64,000 nt of DNA from the NCBI RefSeq assembly GCF_000157895.3, contig NC_022663.1, positions 2,480,001 through 2,544,000 of the forward strand, given 5' to 3'. The position numbers and the translations under genes were made by a program. Positions 44,000 to 52,452 of this stretch are shown here, piece after piece (the stretch's first letter is position 1; every line of letters starts with the position of its first letter). This stretch comes from Mycobacterium kansasii ATCC 12478 (GTDB taxonomy: Bacteria > Actinomycetota > Actinomycetes > Mycobacteriales > Mycobacteriaceae). The notes beneath the pieces were generated by a model that ran no database searches, was not told the origin of the DNA, and saw only the letters and a list, made by a program, of their open reading frames with translations.

Positions 44000-44551
44000 T
44001 CACGACCGTGTCACAACCTTCTGCAAAGCGGCAGCGGCCGCCTTCAATGCATCGTTCTGCGCGTGAACGTAGGTCCGCATGGTGAACGCCGGATCGGCAT
44101 GGCCGAGCCACGCCGAGATAACTGCGATCGGGACGCCCGGCGCGTGCATGATCGAGGCGCAGGAATGTCTGGCGTCGTGCAACCGGATCTGTCGCACCTT
44201 GGCCTCGCCGCACAGTTCTCGCCAGAAGTCCGACAGGGTGTCCGGGTGGTACGCACGGGGGTCGTCGGCTCGATGTCGTGCAAGCCAGCGAGCCAATCGC
44301 TACCATGCCTGTTCGATAGTAAGCGCGGAGCGAGCGACGAAAGTGCCGTCGACAACGCCGCCGGTGATCTTCGCGAGAGCATCGCGCGCTTCGCGCTCCG
44401 AGGCGTAGCGCCGCCGCACCTGGCGGCGCTTGCCGTCTGCCGACTTGCCCGCGTCGACCGTGACTTGGTAGCGCACGGCGCGTTTTCCAGTGCTACGGTC
44501 GACGACCTCGACCTTCCTGATTTGTGGTTGTAACTGTTGGCGACTCATGTA
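44000..44551 (-). pseudogene. Tyrosine integrase, internally deleted and with in-frame stop
   Basis: Starts at 44551 (MSRQQLQPQIRKVEVVD), with an Arm-type N-terminal domain KRRQVRRRYASEREARDALAKITGG typical of phage integrases, up to TIEQAW. A TAG at 44300-44302 follows. The same frame then continues with the C-terminal catalytic part: the HxxR box LHDARHS, AWLGHADP and the nucleophile Tyr in TMRTYVHAQ. About 150-200 residues of the middle, including the first catalytic Arg, are missing, so it cannot be active. Confidence 0.8.
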
Positions 44552-44555
44552 GACC

Positions 44556-45200
44556 TCACGCCTTCTTCTTGCCTTGCGTTGTGGGCGGCAGAAATCCGCG
44601 CTCCCGTGCGCGCCGCACATACTCGTGCGCCATCCTCTGTTTGACTCCGAATGTTCGTCCGACCGCCTCAGCGGGGGCCTTGTCGATATTGGCGCGGTAG
44701 ACCTCGGCGACCTGGCGCAGAAGCTCCGCGTTGACATGTCGCCGACCCGCGCGAAGGTCGTGCAGAAACCCGCGGATGGCCCGCCACTGCTCGCTCTCGT
44801 CGATTTCACCTAGCTGAGCGCGTACCGCCGCGCCGTCCCTGTCGCGCCAAACATCACGCACTTCGAAGATGCATGTTCCGTAGATGGTGTTTACAAGTGT
44901 TGCGACCTCCGTTTCGCGGAGGTCTTTCTGGCGAATCTCCCTCTGATCTTCTGTTGCGCGCCAACTTAATTCAACCAATCTGGGCACATCGTGACGCAAC
45001 TCAACGCGGCAGTGGAGATCTGGCCCACCGCGGCGATTGTCGAAGTCAAACTCAATCCACGATGGCAACAACCTCACCGAGGGACTCCACTCGCCCTCGG
45101 CCAACGGCTTGCCGTCTGAGTCGGGCAATTGCTCGACAATGCGCGCCCCAGTCCTGCGCGGCCGATATGGCGCGAGACCCCTGGCCGGGCACGCCGGCAT
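44556..45200 (-). CDS. HTH protein of actinobacterial integrative elements
   Basis: 214 codons; ends 5 bases before the integrase start. The last ~60 residues (LLRQVAEVYRANIDKAPAEAVGRTFGVKQRMAHEYVRRARERG) form a homeodomain-like helix-turn-helix, and LPPTTQGKKKA is the typical end of proteins found next to integrases in actinobacterial elements. The N-terminal part is beta-rich and acidic (SWIEFDFDNRRGGPDLHCRVEL). Probably a regulator or an excision/replication accessory factor. The start is uncertain; codons before about residue 18 look non-conserved. Confidence 0.65.
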   Translation of the reverse strand: MPACPARGLAPYRPRRTGARIVEQLPDSDGKPLAEGEWSPSVRLLPSWIEFDFDNRRGGPDLHCRVELRHDVPRLVELSWRATEDQREIRQKDLRETEVATLVNTIYGTCIFEVRDVWRDRDGAAVRAQLGEIDESEQWRAIRGFLHDLRAGRRHVNAELLRQVAEVYRANIDKAPAEAVGRTFGVKQRMAHEYVRRARERGFLPPTTQGKKKA

Positions 45201-45307
45201 GGTACGAATTGGCGGACGGTGACCCGCAAAAGATGTTCGGAGTCTTCAGCGACGCGCGTCCCCAACGCGGTGCGCACCGGTGCGTACATCCCGCGGGGGG
45301 TGGCGTA

Positions 45308-47671
45308 GTGGCCGAGAAGCGTTCGCAGGCATCGCAACTCGTGGATAGCGGTGACGGTATTCAGCTGGCCATCCCCGAGATCGCCGCCGACGCGGACTGC
45401 CTCACCGCCGCGCTGGCCTACGCCGCCGCCGGGTGGTACGTGCTGCCGGTCCGGCGCGTCGCCGGCAAAGCGGGCAAACACCCCGGCGGTATCGTCGGCC
45501 ACGAATGGCACCACAAGTCCAGCAGCGACCCCCAGGTCATCGCCGCCTGGTACGCGGCCACCGACCACGGAATTGCGCTGCACTGCGGCCGATCCGGCGC
45601 CGTGGTGTTCGACGTCGACGACCCGGATGCCATGCCGGATGTCCTGGCGCGGCATCTCGACACAGCGCCGCACCAATCGAGCCGACCGGACACGCCGCGG
45701 CGAGGGCACTACGTTTTCGCGATGCCGCCCGGCCAGACACTGGGCAACGGCACCGGGCGTCTCGGCGGAGCCTGGGGCGAAATCCGCGGCGCCAACGGCG
45801 TCATCATCGCCGCACCGTCATGGCACCCCGAAGGCGGCGAATACCGCTGGGCGCATGCAGGTATCGTCCCAGTGCTGCCCGCCGACATCGCCGAGCTGCT
45901 CCCGGACGCCGCATCTGCCGAGGACGCCGTCAGCGATGCTGTAGTGGCCGCATTCCTCGCAGAGCACCGTGCCGCTAGTCGCCCAGAAGTGTTGCGCAGC
46001 TGGGTGTCTGCGCTTTCCGGCAAGATCGAGCGCGGCGAATCCTGCCACATGAGTGCGGTCTCAGTCGTCACCGGCGCAATGAAAGAGGCTCGGGCCGGAT
46101 ACTTTCCGGCAGCCGAGGCGATCGCCGCGCTCAAGCCGATCTTCTTCGGCGCGGTGGCGCTCGGCGGGTCGACCGGCGTCCGCCGCACCGGCAGCGTCGC
46201 CGATTCCGAGTGGGCCGGCGTCCTCGCGTGGGCGGTCGGGCAGGCACTCGCGGCCAACCTCGACGAGGTCCGAACCCGCGTCGCCGAAGAGATGCCCGAA
46301 CGGGTCGAGTCGGTGGATGACATCGCGGCGGCGCTGGTGGCGGAGACACAGGGGGCGCAACCGATCTCACTCGCCGACGCGCACGCCGTATTTCGCCGCT
46401 GGCTCGGCGACGACTACGACACCGACGCGGTGGATGCGGTACTCGCCACAGCGGCCGTTGAGCGGCTGGATGGCGATCCGCTCTGGCTGCTGCTTATTTC
46501 CGGGTCCGGCAACGCCAAAACCGAGACCGTGCAAGCACTCGACGGTATCGGTGCAATCGTCACCAGCACCATCTCATCACCCGGTGCGCTACTCTCAGCC
46601 AGCCCCAAACGCGAGCGCGCCAAGGACGCGACCGGCGGTTTGTTGCGCAAGCTAGAGCCGCGCGGCGTCCTGGTAGTCAAGGACGTGACCAGCATCTTGT
46701 CAATGTCCGGCGAAGCGCGCGCCGAAGTCCTCGGCGCGTTGCGTGAGGTGTATGACGGGCGCTGGTCCCGCAATGTCGGCACCGATGGCGGGCTTACCCT
46801 CGACTGGGCTGGGCGTATTGCTGCCATCGGTGCTGTGACGACTGCGTGGGATAAGGCGCACAGCGCGATCGCGTCCATGGGCGACCGGTTTGTGCTGATT
46901 CGCATCGACAGCACTGTCGGGCGCCAGGCCGCCGGCCGCAAGGCCATCGGCAACACCGGATCTGAGATCAGGATGCGCGCCGAACTGGCCGACGCGGTGG
47001 CAGGTGTCCTGGCCGGGATGGACACCCGCCCCATCGCTGTTACGGCCGAGACGGACGTCTTGCTGGCGGCAGCCGATCTGGTGACCTTGGCCCGCACCGG
47101 CGTCGAGTACGACTACCGCGGTGATGTGATCGACGCGCACGCCCCGGAGATGCCCACCCGCTTCGCCAAGCAGCTGGCGCAGGTGGTGCGCGGCGGGGTG
47201 GCTCTCGGCATGGACCGGGCCGCCGCGGTGCGCCTAGCGATCCGCTGTGCCCGCGACTCCATGCCGCCGCTGCGACTGGCGATCATCGACTACCTGGCCA
47301 AGCACCCACACAGTTCGACCGCCGACATCCGCAAAGAACTCGGCAAACCCCGCGCCACCGTCGACCGTCAGTTGCAGGCGCTGCACATGCTCGGCGTGCT
47401 GGACTGCGAGGAGGAAGAGATCACCTGGTCGGGTAAGGACGTGACGCGCTGGTACTACAGCCTGACCGACGGTATCAATCCGCACGCACTCGATCCCCAA
47501 TCAGTACCAGATTTAGCGTTACATACCCCTAGCCCCCATAGAAGAGGGCAAGAAAGCAGCGGTGCCCTACACGTACCCTCCGCTATTTCTGGCACTGATT
47601 TTCGGCGGCCCGGCTGCCTCTGCGCCGACCAGCCGCAGCCGTGCCAATGGTGCCGGCAGCTGGCGTCATGA
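45308..47671 (+). CDS. Bifunctional primase-polymerase / helicase-like replication protein
   Basis: 787 aa from the GTG at 45308. Residues ~25-190 are a Prim-Pol domain: AGWYVLPVRRVAGKAGKHPGG, DxD motif VVFDVDDPDAM, then RGHYVFAMP and GEIRGANGVIIAAPS. The middle carries a P-loop-like ATPase with SGSGNAKTE (variant Walker A) and GVLVVKDVTSIL (Walker B-like). The C-terminus is a winged helix (SSTADIRKELGKPRATVDRQLQALHMLGVL) and a Cys-rich tail (CLCADQPQPCQWC). Such proteins initiate replication of integrative elements and small prophages. Confidence 0.85.
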   Translation: MAEKRSQASQLVDSGDGIQLAIPEIAADADCLTAALAYAAAGWYVLPVRRVAGKAGKHPGGIVGHEWHHKSSSDPQVIAAWYAATDHGIALHCGRSGAVVFDVDDPDAMPDVLARHLDTAPHQSSRPDTPRRGHYVFAMPPGQTLGNGTGRLGGAWGEIRGANGVIIAAPSWHPEGGEYRWAHAGIVPVLPADIAELLPDAASAEDAVSDAVVAAFLAEHRAASRPEVLRSWVSALSGKIERGESCHMSAVSVVTGAMKEARAGYFPAAEAIAALKPIFFGAVALGGSTGVRRTGSVADSEWAGVLAWAVGQALAANLDEVRTRVAEEMPERVESVDDIAAALVAETQGAQPISLADAHAVFRRWLGDDYDTDAVDAVLATAAVERLDGDPLWLLLISGSGNAKTETVQALDGIGAIVTSTISSPGALLSASPKRERAKDATGGLLRKLEPRGVLVVKDVTSILSMSGEARAEVLGALREVYDGRWSRNVGTDGGLTLDWAGRIAAIGAVTTAWDKAHSAIASMGDRFVLIRIDSTVGRQAAGRKAIGNTGSEIRMRAELADAVAGVLAGMDTRPIAVTAETDVLLAAADLVTLARTGVEYDYRGDVIDAHAPEMPTRFAKQLAQVVRGGVALGMDRAAAVRLAIRCARDSMPPLRLAIIDYLAKHPHSSTADIRKELGKPRATVDRQLQALHMLGVLDCEEEEITWSGKDVTRWYYSLTDGINPHALDPQSVPDLALHTPSPHRRGQESSGALHVPSAISGTDFRRPGCLCADQPQPCQWCRQLAS

Positions 47672-47877
47672 CCGCTGCGCGCCCCGAGTTGGTGGCCTTG
47701 CGGCATGGCCTATGCGCCATCTATGTACCCAACGCCGATCTCAACTCATCCCGCCCGCCGGCACCACCCGGTGATCCGGCCCCAACCCCGCGCGGGCACC
47801 GGCAGGCACCACGGCCCGGCAACGACCCGATGCCGGTGCCAGCGGCACGCCAGAGTCGGGAGGGGTCAGCGGCATGA
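47668..47877 (+). CDS. Small element protein, coupled
   Basis: 69 aa. The ATG overlaps the primase stop and its own stop overlaps the next gene (ATGA at both ends), which is the main support. Composition is Pro/Arg/Ala-rich with no motif; function unknown. Confidence 0.45.
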   Translation: MTAARPELVALRHGLCAIYVPNADLNSSRPPAPPGDPAPTPRGHRQAPRPGNDPMPVPAARQSREGSAA

Positions 47878-48173
47878 CCGGCATCCCCACCTCATGCGCC
47901 ATCTGCGACGCCGCATTGCTGAACCCGCACGAGATCACCGGCCTGTGCCAAGAGTGCAAGCTCGTGCTGCGCAACGAACGCATGCGCGGCCACGGTGAAC
48001 CGGAACTCGCGGCCGACGCCCAAGACATCGCCGCGTCCCTGACGCAACGTTGCGGCCTCTGTGGCGCCCCTCCCGGCGATGCCTGCCGCAACACCGTGCG
48101 GCCGGGCCAACCCTTACCAGGCAGACAGGTCCATCACTATCGAATCCCTATCCAGAAAGGCACATCCGCGTGA
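47874..48173 (+). CDS. Small zinc-ribbon protein of the element
   Basis: 99 aa. Two Cys clusters: CAICDAALL...GLCQECKLVL (a four-Cys zinc ribbon, residues 8-39) and CGLCGAPPGDACR near residue 70. Similar Cys-rich small proteins are common in mycobacteriophage and ICE replication modules. ATGA/GTGA overlaps on both sides show it is translated in an operon with the primase. Confidence 0.6.
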   Translation: MTGIPTSCAICDAALLNPHEITGLCQECKLVLRNERMRGHGEPELAADAQDIAASLTQRCGLCGAPPGDACRNTVRPGQPLPGRQVHHYRIPIQKGTSA

Positions 48174-48439
48174 CCAACATCATTGTCGTCACCATCAAGG
48201 AAATTGGCGGTGAACCGATGCTCGATATGCAAGCCTTGGCTCTTCTCTTCGGTGTCGGGGTCGCCGCAGTCGAGGCGCTGCCCATCATCAACGGCCATAT
48301 CCGCATCCCGCGTGAATGGGCCAGACGAGGCAAGCGCCGCGCCCGGGAAGCCATAGCCCACACCGGCTCCGACTTCATCCTTGACGGCATACGGTACTGG
48401 GCACGACATGACCACGGCGCCGACCTTGAGGTGGTCTAG
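48170..48439 (+). CDS. Small element protein, hypothetical
   Basis: 89 aa. GTG overlaps the upstream stop (GTGA). MLDMQALALLFGVGVAAVEALPIINGHIRIPREWARRGKRRAREAIAH (48218-48355) looks like a MerR-like or excisionase-type winged helix: a helix, a short beta turn with IRIPREW, and a basic helix. It may be a DNA-binding excisionase, but the match is by shape only. Confidence 0.5.
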   Translation: MTNIIVVTIKEIGGEPMLDMQALALLFGVGVAAVEALPIINGHIRIPREWARRGKRRAREAIAHTGSDFILDGIRYWARHDHGADLEVV

Positions 48440-48603
48440 CAGAGAGCATGCCGCCGCAGATTCTCGGCCTTGACGACCAGGCCCGCGCCGCACGACTGGC
48501 CTTGGCAATTGCGGCGCGCACGTTTTTGGCTTTGTGTGTGGGGGGGAAGTAGCGCAAAAACCTTTGGAACACAACGGAGTTCAAGTCAGAACAGGAGCTG
48601 ACG

Positions 48604-48973
48604 ATGGCGAGAGCGCAGATACCGGCCCCGCCGAAGGGCGCACGATCGAGCGGGCGGGTGCTGTGGCGTGACGTTATGGCCCGGTATGAGCTTGAGCAGC
48701 ACGAACTGGCCTTGCTTAGGGAGATGGTGCGCTGTGTCGACCCGCTCGACGAGCTGCATGCGATCACCGAGCGCGACGGCCTGGTGGGTGGAAGGTCCGC
48801 ACGGGGCGAAGGCGCATCCGGCGCTGACGGCTGCGCAGCAGCAGCGGATAGTGCTGGCCCGGCTCGCCGCGTCGCTGCGGTTGCCGAGTGGCGATCAGGA
48901 CGACCCGTCTGTATTGCGTCGTCCCCAGCGGCGTGGAGCTGCCAGGGGCGTCTACGGGATCGCGGGTGCATGA
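48604..48973 (+). pseudogene. P27-like phage terminase small subunit, frameshifted
   Basis: The first frame encodes MARAQIPAPPKGARSSGRVLWRDVMARYELEQHELALLREMVRCVDPLDEL (48604-48760). Near 48785 the frame shifts and continues with EGPHGAKAHPALTAAQQQRIVLARLAASLRLP, ending in RRGAARGVYGIAGA. The joined product has the pattern of small P27-type terminase subunits (WR..Y.L...EL..L.E...D.LD, HP...E.R.QR..LARLLAALRLP, GxRGxYG). It confirms a prophage ancestry but is not functional. Confidence 0.65.
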
Positions 48974-49128
48974 TGCGGCGCCGGCCTGTTGATCCGCTAC
49001 TGGGGTTTCTGTTCAACGGCCGTCGGTACTCGACGCCCGTCGCGTACCGACGAGCGGTGGACGCCTGGGCTGAACGACGCCGCCGGCTGCTGGCACTCAT
49101 CAACCGCGACGACGAGAGGGGCGCGTGA
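48970..49128 (+). CDS. Small element protein, hypothetical
   Basis: 52 aa, very basic (MMRRRPVDPLLGFLFNGRR...). Overlaps the terminase remnant stop and the next start. Similar short basic ORFs follow terminase-like genes in mycobacterial islands. No domain recognised. Confidence 0.4.
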   Translation: MMRRRPVDPLLGFLFNGRRYSTPVAYRRAVDAWAERRRRLLALINRDDERGA

Positions 49129-49334
49129 TGCGACGCCGTTACGACGGTGCGACGCTACCGCGCGAGCTGCTGGAATTCCCGGGCTGGCCGGTACACACGG
49201 ACGCCCTGACGTGGGAGCGGGGCCTCGATGAGTGGTGGGCGGCCCGGCGGCGGTGGGCAGCGGCTCACGGCATATCGGAATCCGATCTGCCAGCGACTAT
49301 CGGCGATGCTCCGTGGGATCAGTCGACGATCTAG
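49128..49334 (+). CDS. Small element protein, hypothetical
   Basis: 68 aa. ATG at 49128 overlaps the previous stop, with GAGAGGGG upstream; a GTG one codon earlier is possible. Contains FPGWPVHTDALTWERGLDEWWAARRRWAAAHGI, rich in Trp, a feature of small host-interface proteins of this type of island. Function unknown. Confidence 0.45.
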   Translation: MRRRYDGATLPRELLEFPGWPVHTDALTWERGLDEWWAARRRWAAAHGISESDLPATIGDAPWDQSTI

Positions 49335-49487
49335 TTAGAAGGTCGGGCTGACGTCCGCGGCGGCTAGCTTGCGAGGAGGCAGACCCTCCCGACGCACGCA
49401 ACTGCGGGCCGGTCAAGGATAAGCGTGGTGCCAATGACGCTTACCCGAGAACACCCTGACCCTGCGCGCGAAAAGGAGCGAACGCCG

Positions 49488-49805
49488 TTGGCCTACGAGC
49501 TGGCAATGAAGTTGGAGGCGATGGCGACGGCCGCGCATGTTCTGACCAATCAGGCTGATGAGCTTAAGGACGAGCTGGACAGTATCGCCCGCCAGTGGCG
49601 CGAGCTGTCGTCCACGTGGACCGGTGTCGCCGCGTCGGCATATCAGCCGCCCTGGCAGGAGTGGTATTCGGGTGCTGCGACGGCTGCGGCGATCCTGGAG
49701 GAACATTCGCAGCTGTTGATGCGGTCGGTGGATCTCATGCTCGACCATGAAAACACTGCGGCGAAAGCTTTCGAAGCGTTGTACCGGAAAGGTCCAGCAG
49801 TGTGA
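49488..49805 (+). CDS. WXG100 protein, EsxF-like
   Basis: 105 aa. The TTG at 49488 is chosen because AAAAGGAG lies eight bases upstream; GTG/ATG starts at 49425 and 49434 lack a ribosome site and add an unstructured tail. Helix 1 (residues 2-40), a turn with WTG in LSSTWTGVAASAY, then helix 2 make the WXG100 hairpin of type VII secretion substrates. Placed first in the cassette, as EsxF (Rv3905c) is before EsxE-CpnT. It should form a heterodimer with the next product and be needed for export of the toxin. Confidence 0.82.
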   Translation: MAYELAMKLEAMATAAHVLTNQADELKDELDSIARQWRELSSTWTGVAASAYQPPWQEWYSGAATAAAILEEHSQLLMRSVDLMLDHENTAAKAFEALYRKGPAV

Positions 49806-50092
49806 GCCGGCGCTACACGGTCGATTTGGATGCCCTGCTGGCCTTTGCCGATCGGCTGGCCAAGTTCACTGCGCGTGCGGAACAGATCGCCACCGCTGTG
49901 GATCAATGCGTCGCCGAATTGCACGGCAGCTGGCTAGGTGCGGGCGCCGACGCCGAGCGCGAATACCACCAGAAGTGGATGGCTGCCGATCAGCAGATGC
50001 GTGAGGGCCTCGACGAATTACGACGAAACGCTGAGCTGGCGCACCGCAACTACACCGGGGTGGCGGAACTCAGCACAACGATGTGGCCATGA
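49802..50092 (+). CDS. WXG100 protein, EsxE-like
   Basis: 96 aa. GTG overlaps the preceding stop (GTGA). Helical hairpin with WLG in LHGSWLGAGADAERE. The C-terminus LAHRNYTGVAELSTTMWP strongly resembles the end of EsxE (Rv3904c), which has NYTG and a terminal MW. Its stop overlaps the toxin ATG. Together with the EsxF-like protein it probably forms the secretion partner complex for the CpnT-like toxin. Confidence 0.85.
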   Translation: MSRRYTVDLDALLAFADRLAKFTARAEQIATAVDQCVAELHGSWLGAGADAEREYHQKWMAADQQMREGLDELRRNAELAHRNYTGVAELSTTMWP

Positions 50093-51510
50093 CTCAAGAC
50101 GTCGATCCTGCAGTCGTCGCCGAAGCCGGACGCGTCTACGGCACTATGACGCCGCAGCTGCGGCCGTACAGCACTTGGCGGGGGTGTTGAAAGGGTCCGC
50201 TGGTATGGCCGGCACCGACACCGGCGCCCATGCCTGGGGTCTGAAGTACGACGCGCTGGTCGGCGGGCGTGCAGGTGGGGCGGGGTTGATGGAGGCGGCG
50301 ACCGCCGCGATCATGGGTGCAGCTCAGTGCTCGGATTTATTGGCCACCACGGCGGTCAACCATCAAAACGCTGATCAGCAGTCAGCGATGAACAACGCTG
50401 GTGCGCCGGCGTTTCCGCCCACCGCTAAACCGATGTTCTTAGTGCCGGCCATCCCGTCCGCGGAGGGCGGGCATAGTGATGTGCCCGGGTGGTGGCACAC
50501 CATTCAGGCCTATGTGCAGGGCGAGATGTGGCCCAATGGTCACCAAGACAAGCTGCGTGCGGCCGCCGACGCCTGGCATGGGGCGGCGCGGGAATTGCGC
50601 GCTGCGGCCGATATCGCCAACGACGGTGTGATCGAGTCGGTGCGTGCGCAAAAGTCACCAGAGTTCCCGGTTGCGGCCACCAACTGCGCTCTGGAGCGAG
50701 ATTCGCTCAAAGCGGTTGCTGACGGCTTCGACGCGGCAGGGACGGCGTGCTCGGATTACGCGCAGGCAATCGATGACGCGCACTCGAAGATCCTGCATGA
50801 GATGGCCGCGCTTGGGGCGACTGTAGCGGTCACCGAAGCCGTTGCCGCGGTTCTTATTCCGTTCACGGCGGCCATAAGTGAGGGTGTGTCGAAGGTCGTC
50901 GATGTAGCGCGTTTGGTGGCCACCGGTGCACGGATCGCGAACATTATCCGCGAGTTTCGGGTCGCAGCCGAAGCCTCTAGCCTGCCGACCGCTAGTGCCC
51001 TCGGCAACGCGGTACGGGCGGTGGGTGAACTGTCGCCACTGCTCTCCGCTCGCGCACAGCTGTTCCTAGCCGAGGGCGCCATCCCGGGGTTGTTGGGCAC
51101 CGAAGGCCTTGACCTGTTGTCGCGGCCCTACATCAGGGTCGGAACCCGACAAGCTGTTGAGGCGGCAGCCAGAAAGGACGCCCGACGGGAAGTACTACAT
51201 CAGCGCTACCGATGACAATGTGTTGGTCCCGGTGTCCAAACAATACGAGGACGCGATTCTGAACCTGCCGAAGAGCGCGGACGGCAAGTACTACCTCGGC
51301 GCCGACGGCATCCGGTACCCCGTAGACCCCACCTACCATCTCGGCCATGTCAGCGGTCAGGAATGGTGGCGCATTCGAGACATGGCCATCCGGGAGCACT
51401 GGACCCGACAGCAGCTCATCGAGTACTGCAACCGCCCCGGGCTTTACCAGGTCGAAGACGCGCCAGGAAACCTCAGCCACGCATCCGAACTACCGAGAGA
51501 GGCAGGATGA
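50089..51510 (+). pseudogene. CpnT-like type VII secreted toxin with C-terminal GH-E (HNH-type) nuclease domain; two frameshifts
   Basis: ATG at 50089 encodes MTQDVDPAVVAEAGRVY. A missing base near 50140 moves it to the next frame, where YDAAAAAVQHLAGVLKGSAGMAG continues. The N-terminal domain includes MWPNGHQDKLRAAADAWHGAA, closely matching the corresponding segment of M. tuberculosis CpnT. A hydrophobic Ala-rich region follows at about 50800-50900. An extra base near 51176 returns the frame to that of the start. The last ~100 residues contain YHLGH, SGQEWWRIRD, YCNRPGLYQVEDAPGNLSH, the pattern of the GH-E family of HNH/EndoVII nucleases. Restored length is about 473 aa. As it stands no full-length toxin can be made. 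Confidence 0.8.
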
Positions 51511-51511
51511 T

Positions 51512-51991
51512 ATGAACGATCGCGACCGTGCGGGACGGACCCCGCTGCATTACGCGGTGATTGACGCGCCAGTGGGTCTGGACCACACAGCAGCGCTAAC
51601 CGATCCAGAGCTGAAGGCCGAAAACCACCGCAAGATAGTGGAATTCATGTTGGCGAACGCGCGCCGGCTGTTAGATGCCGGCGCCGACGTCAACGCCATC
51701 GACGACGAAGGCTCCACACCGCTGCACTTTGCGACCAAAGGAGAAAGCGACGAAGCCGTTCGCTTGCTGCTGGATGCCGGCGCCGACGTCAACGCCAAGA
51801 ACACCAAAGGGGAGACGCCGCTGTACAACGCCGTCCGCAACACCACACCCGCTGCCCTCAACATCATGCGACTGCTCCGCGAGCGCGGTGCTGATCCCAC
51901 GATCGAAACAACAAATGGATCGACTGCGCTGCGGTTCGTGAGCCGCTACGGGAAGCCTGAGGAGAAAGAAGTCTTTGCCGATTTGTTCTAA
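51512..51991 (+). CDS. Ankyrin-repeat protein, candidate immunity protein
   Basis: 159 aa; starts one base after the toxin stop with GAGG/AGGA upstream. Three or four ankyrin repeats: GRTPLHYAV, GSTPLHFATKGESDEAVRLLLDAGADVNAK, GETPLYNAVRN...MRLLRERGADPT, each with the TPLH and GADVN hallmarks. Ankyrin proteins are a known immunity class next to polymorphic nuclease toxins, and its place matches that of the immunity factor IFT after CpnT. The gene is intact while the toxin is broken. Confidence 0.82.
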   Translation: MNDRDRAGRTPLHYAVIDAPVGLDHTAALTDPELKAENHRKIVEFMLANARRLLDAGADVNAIDDEGSTPLHFATKGESDEAVRLLLDAGADVNAKNTKGETPLYNAVRNTTPAALNIMRLLRERGADPTIETTNGSTALRFVSRYGKPEEKEVFADLF

Positions 51992-52441
51992 AGGCTCGAA
52001 GTAGATATAGACGAACAAGATAGTGCGTGGCATGCGACCAGTAGCCTGGTTGGAGCAGGTAAACACTTCGACAATGAGTCTGGTTCCCATTAAGGGCCCG
52101 GCGGCGTATCTCATGCAAGTCGTCGGCGCTGTCTCGCTAGTAGTTCTCCGGTTCGGAGGCGATGGCGTGTTCCCGGTGATTGAGACCAGGTGGACTCAGT
52201 AACGGGGACTCGCCACACCCACGACAGCCCGGTCGCAGCGTCTTCATACTCGGTTTCCCGCATCGTCTTGGGCTTGACTAGGCCGGGTTCGGCTGAGCGC
52301 CCCTTGTCGTCAAGATGGCCGGGCGGTGTTGCCATGCTGCCGCCGCAGATGGTCGCCATGGTTGGCTGGCCGGCAGCGCGAGCCTTGGCCGCCTCAGATT
52401 GCACATACCAGTGCGTCAGGTTGTGAGGGGGACCCATTTGA
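51992..52441. other. Element right flank, no assured gene
   Basis: A minus-strand frame at 52111-52437 (108 codons, starting MGPPHNLTHWYVQSEAAKAR) butts exactly against the IS3 terminal repeat. It may be the rest of a gene cut by that insertion. I do not recognise its product and see no ribosome site. Nothing else stands out. Confidence 0.35.
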
Positions 52442-52452
52442 TGGTCCAGTCG

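Larger units (their letters stand above)
43931..52441. mobile_element. Decayed integrative element (prophage-like) next to tRNA-Thr
   Basis: Left end at the tRNA 3' end with integrase remnants reading towards it, then an HTH gene, a prim-pol/helicase, small coupled ORFs, a terminase small-subunit remnant, and a type VII toxin cassette as cargo. No capsid or portal genes are visible, so it resembles the small phiRv-like or ICE-type islands of mycobacteria. I could not find a second copy of the tRNA 3' end (attR); the right side is covered by the IS3 insertion, so the right limit is a guess. Confidence 0.7.

Noticed and set aside
44873..45307. Extension of the prim-pol gene to the frame start at 44873
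   Set aside because: This stretch is opposite the HTH gene and has no family similarity; the Prim-Pol domain begins after the GTG at 45308.
50130..51190. Programmed ribosomal frameshifting in the toxin gene
   Set aside because: No slippery heptamer or stimulating structure is visible at either site, two opposite shifts would be required, and neighbouring accessory genes are also frameshifted.
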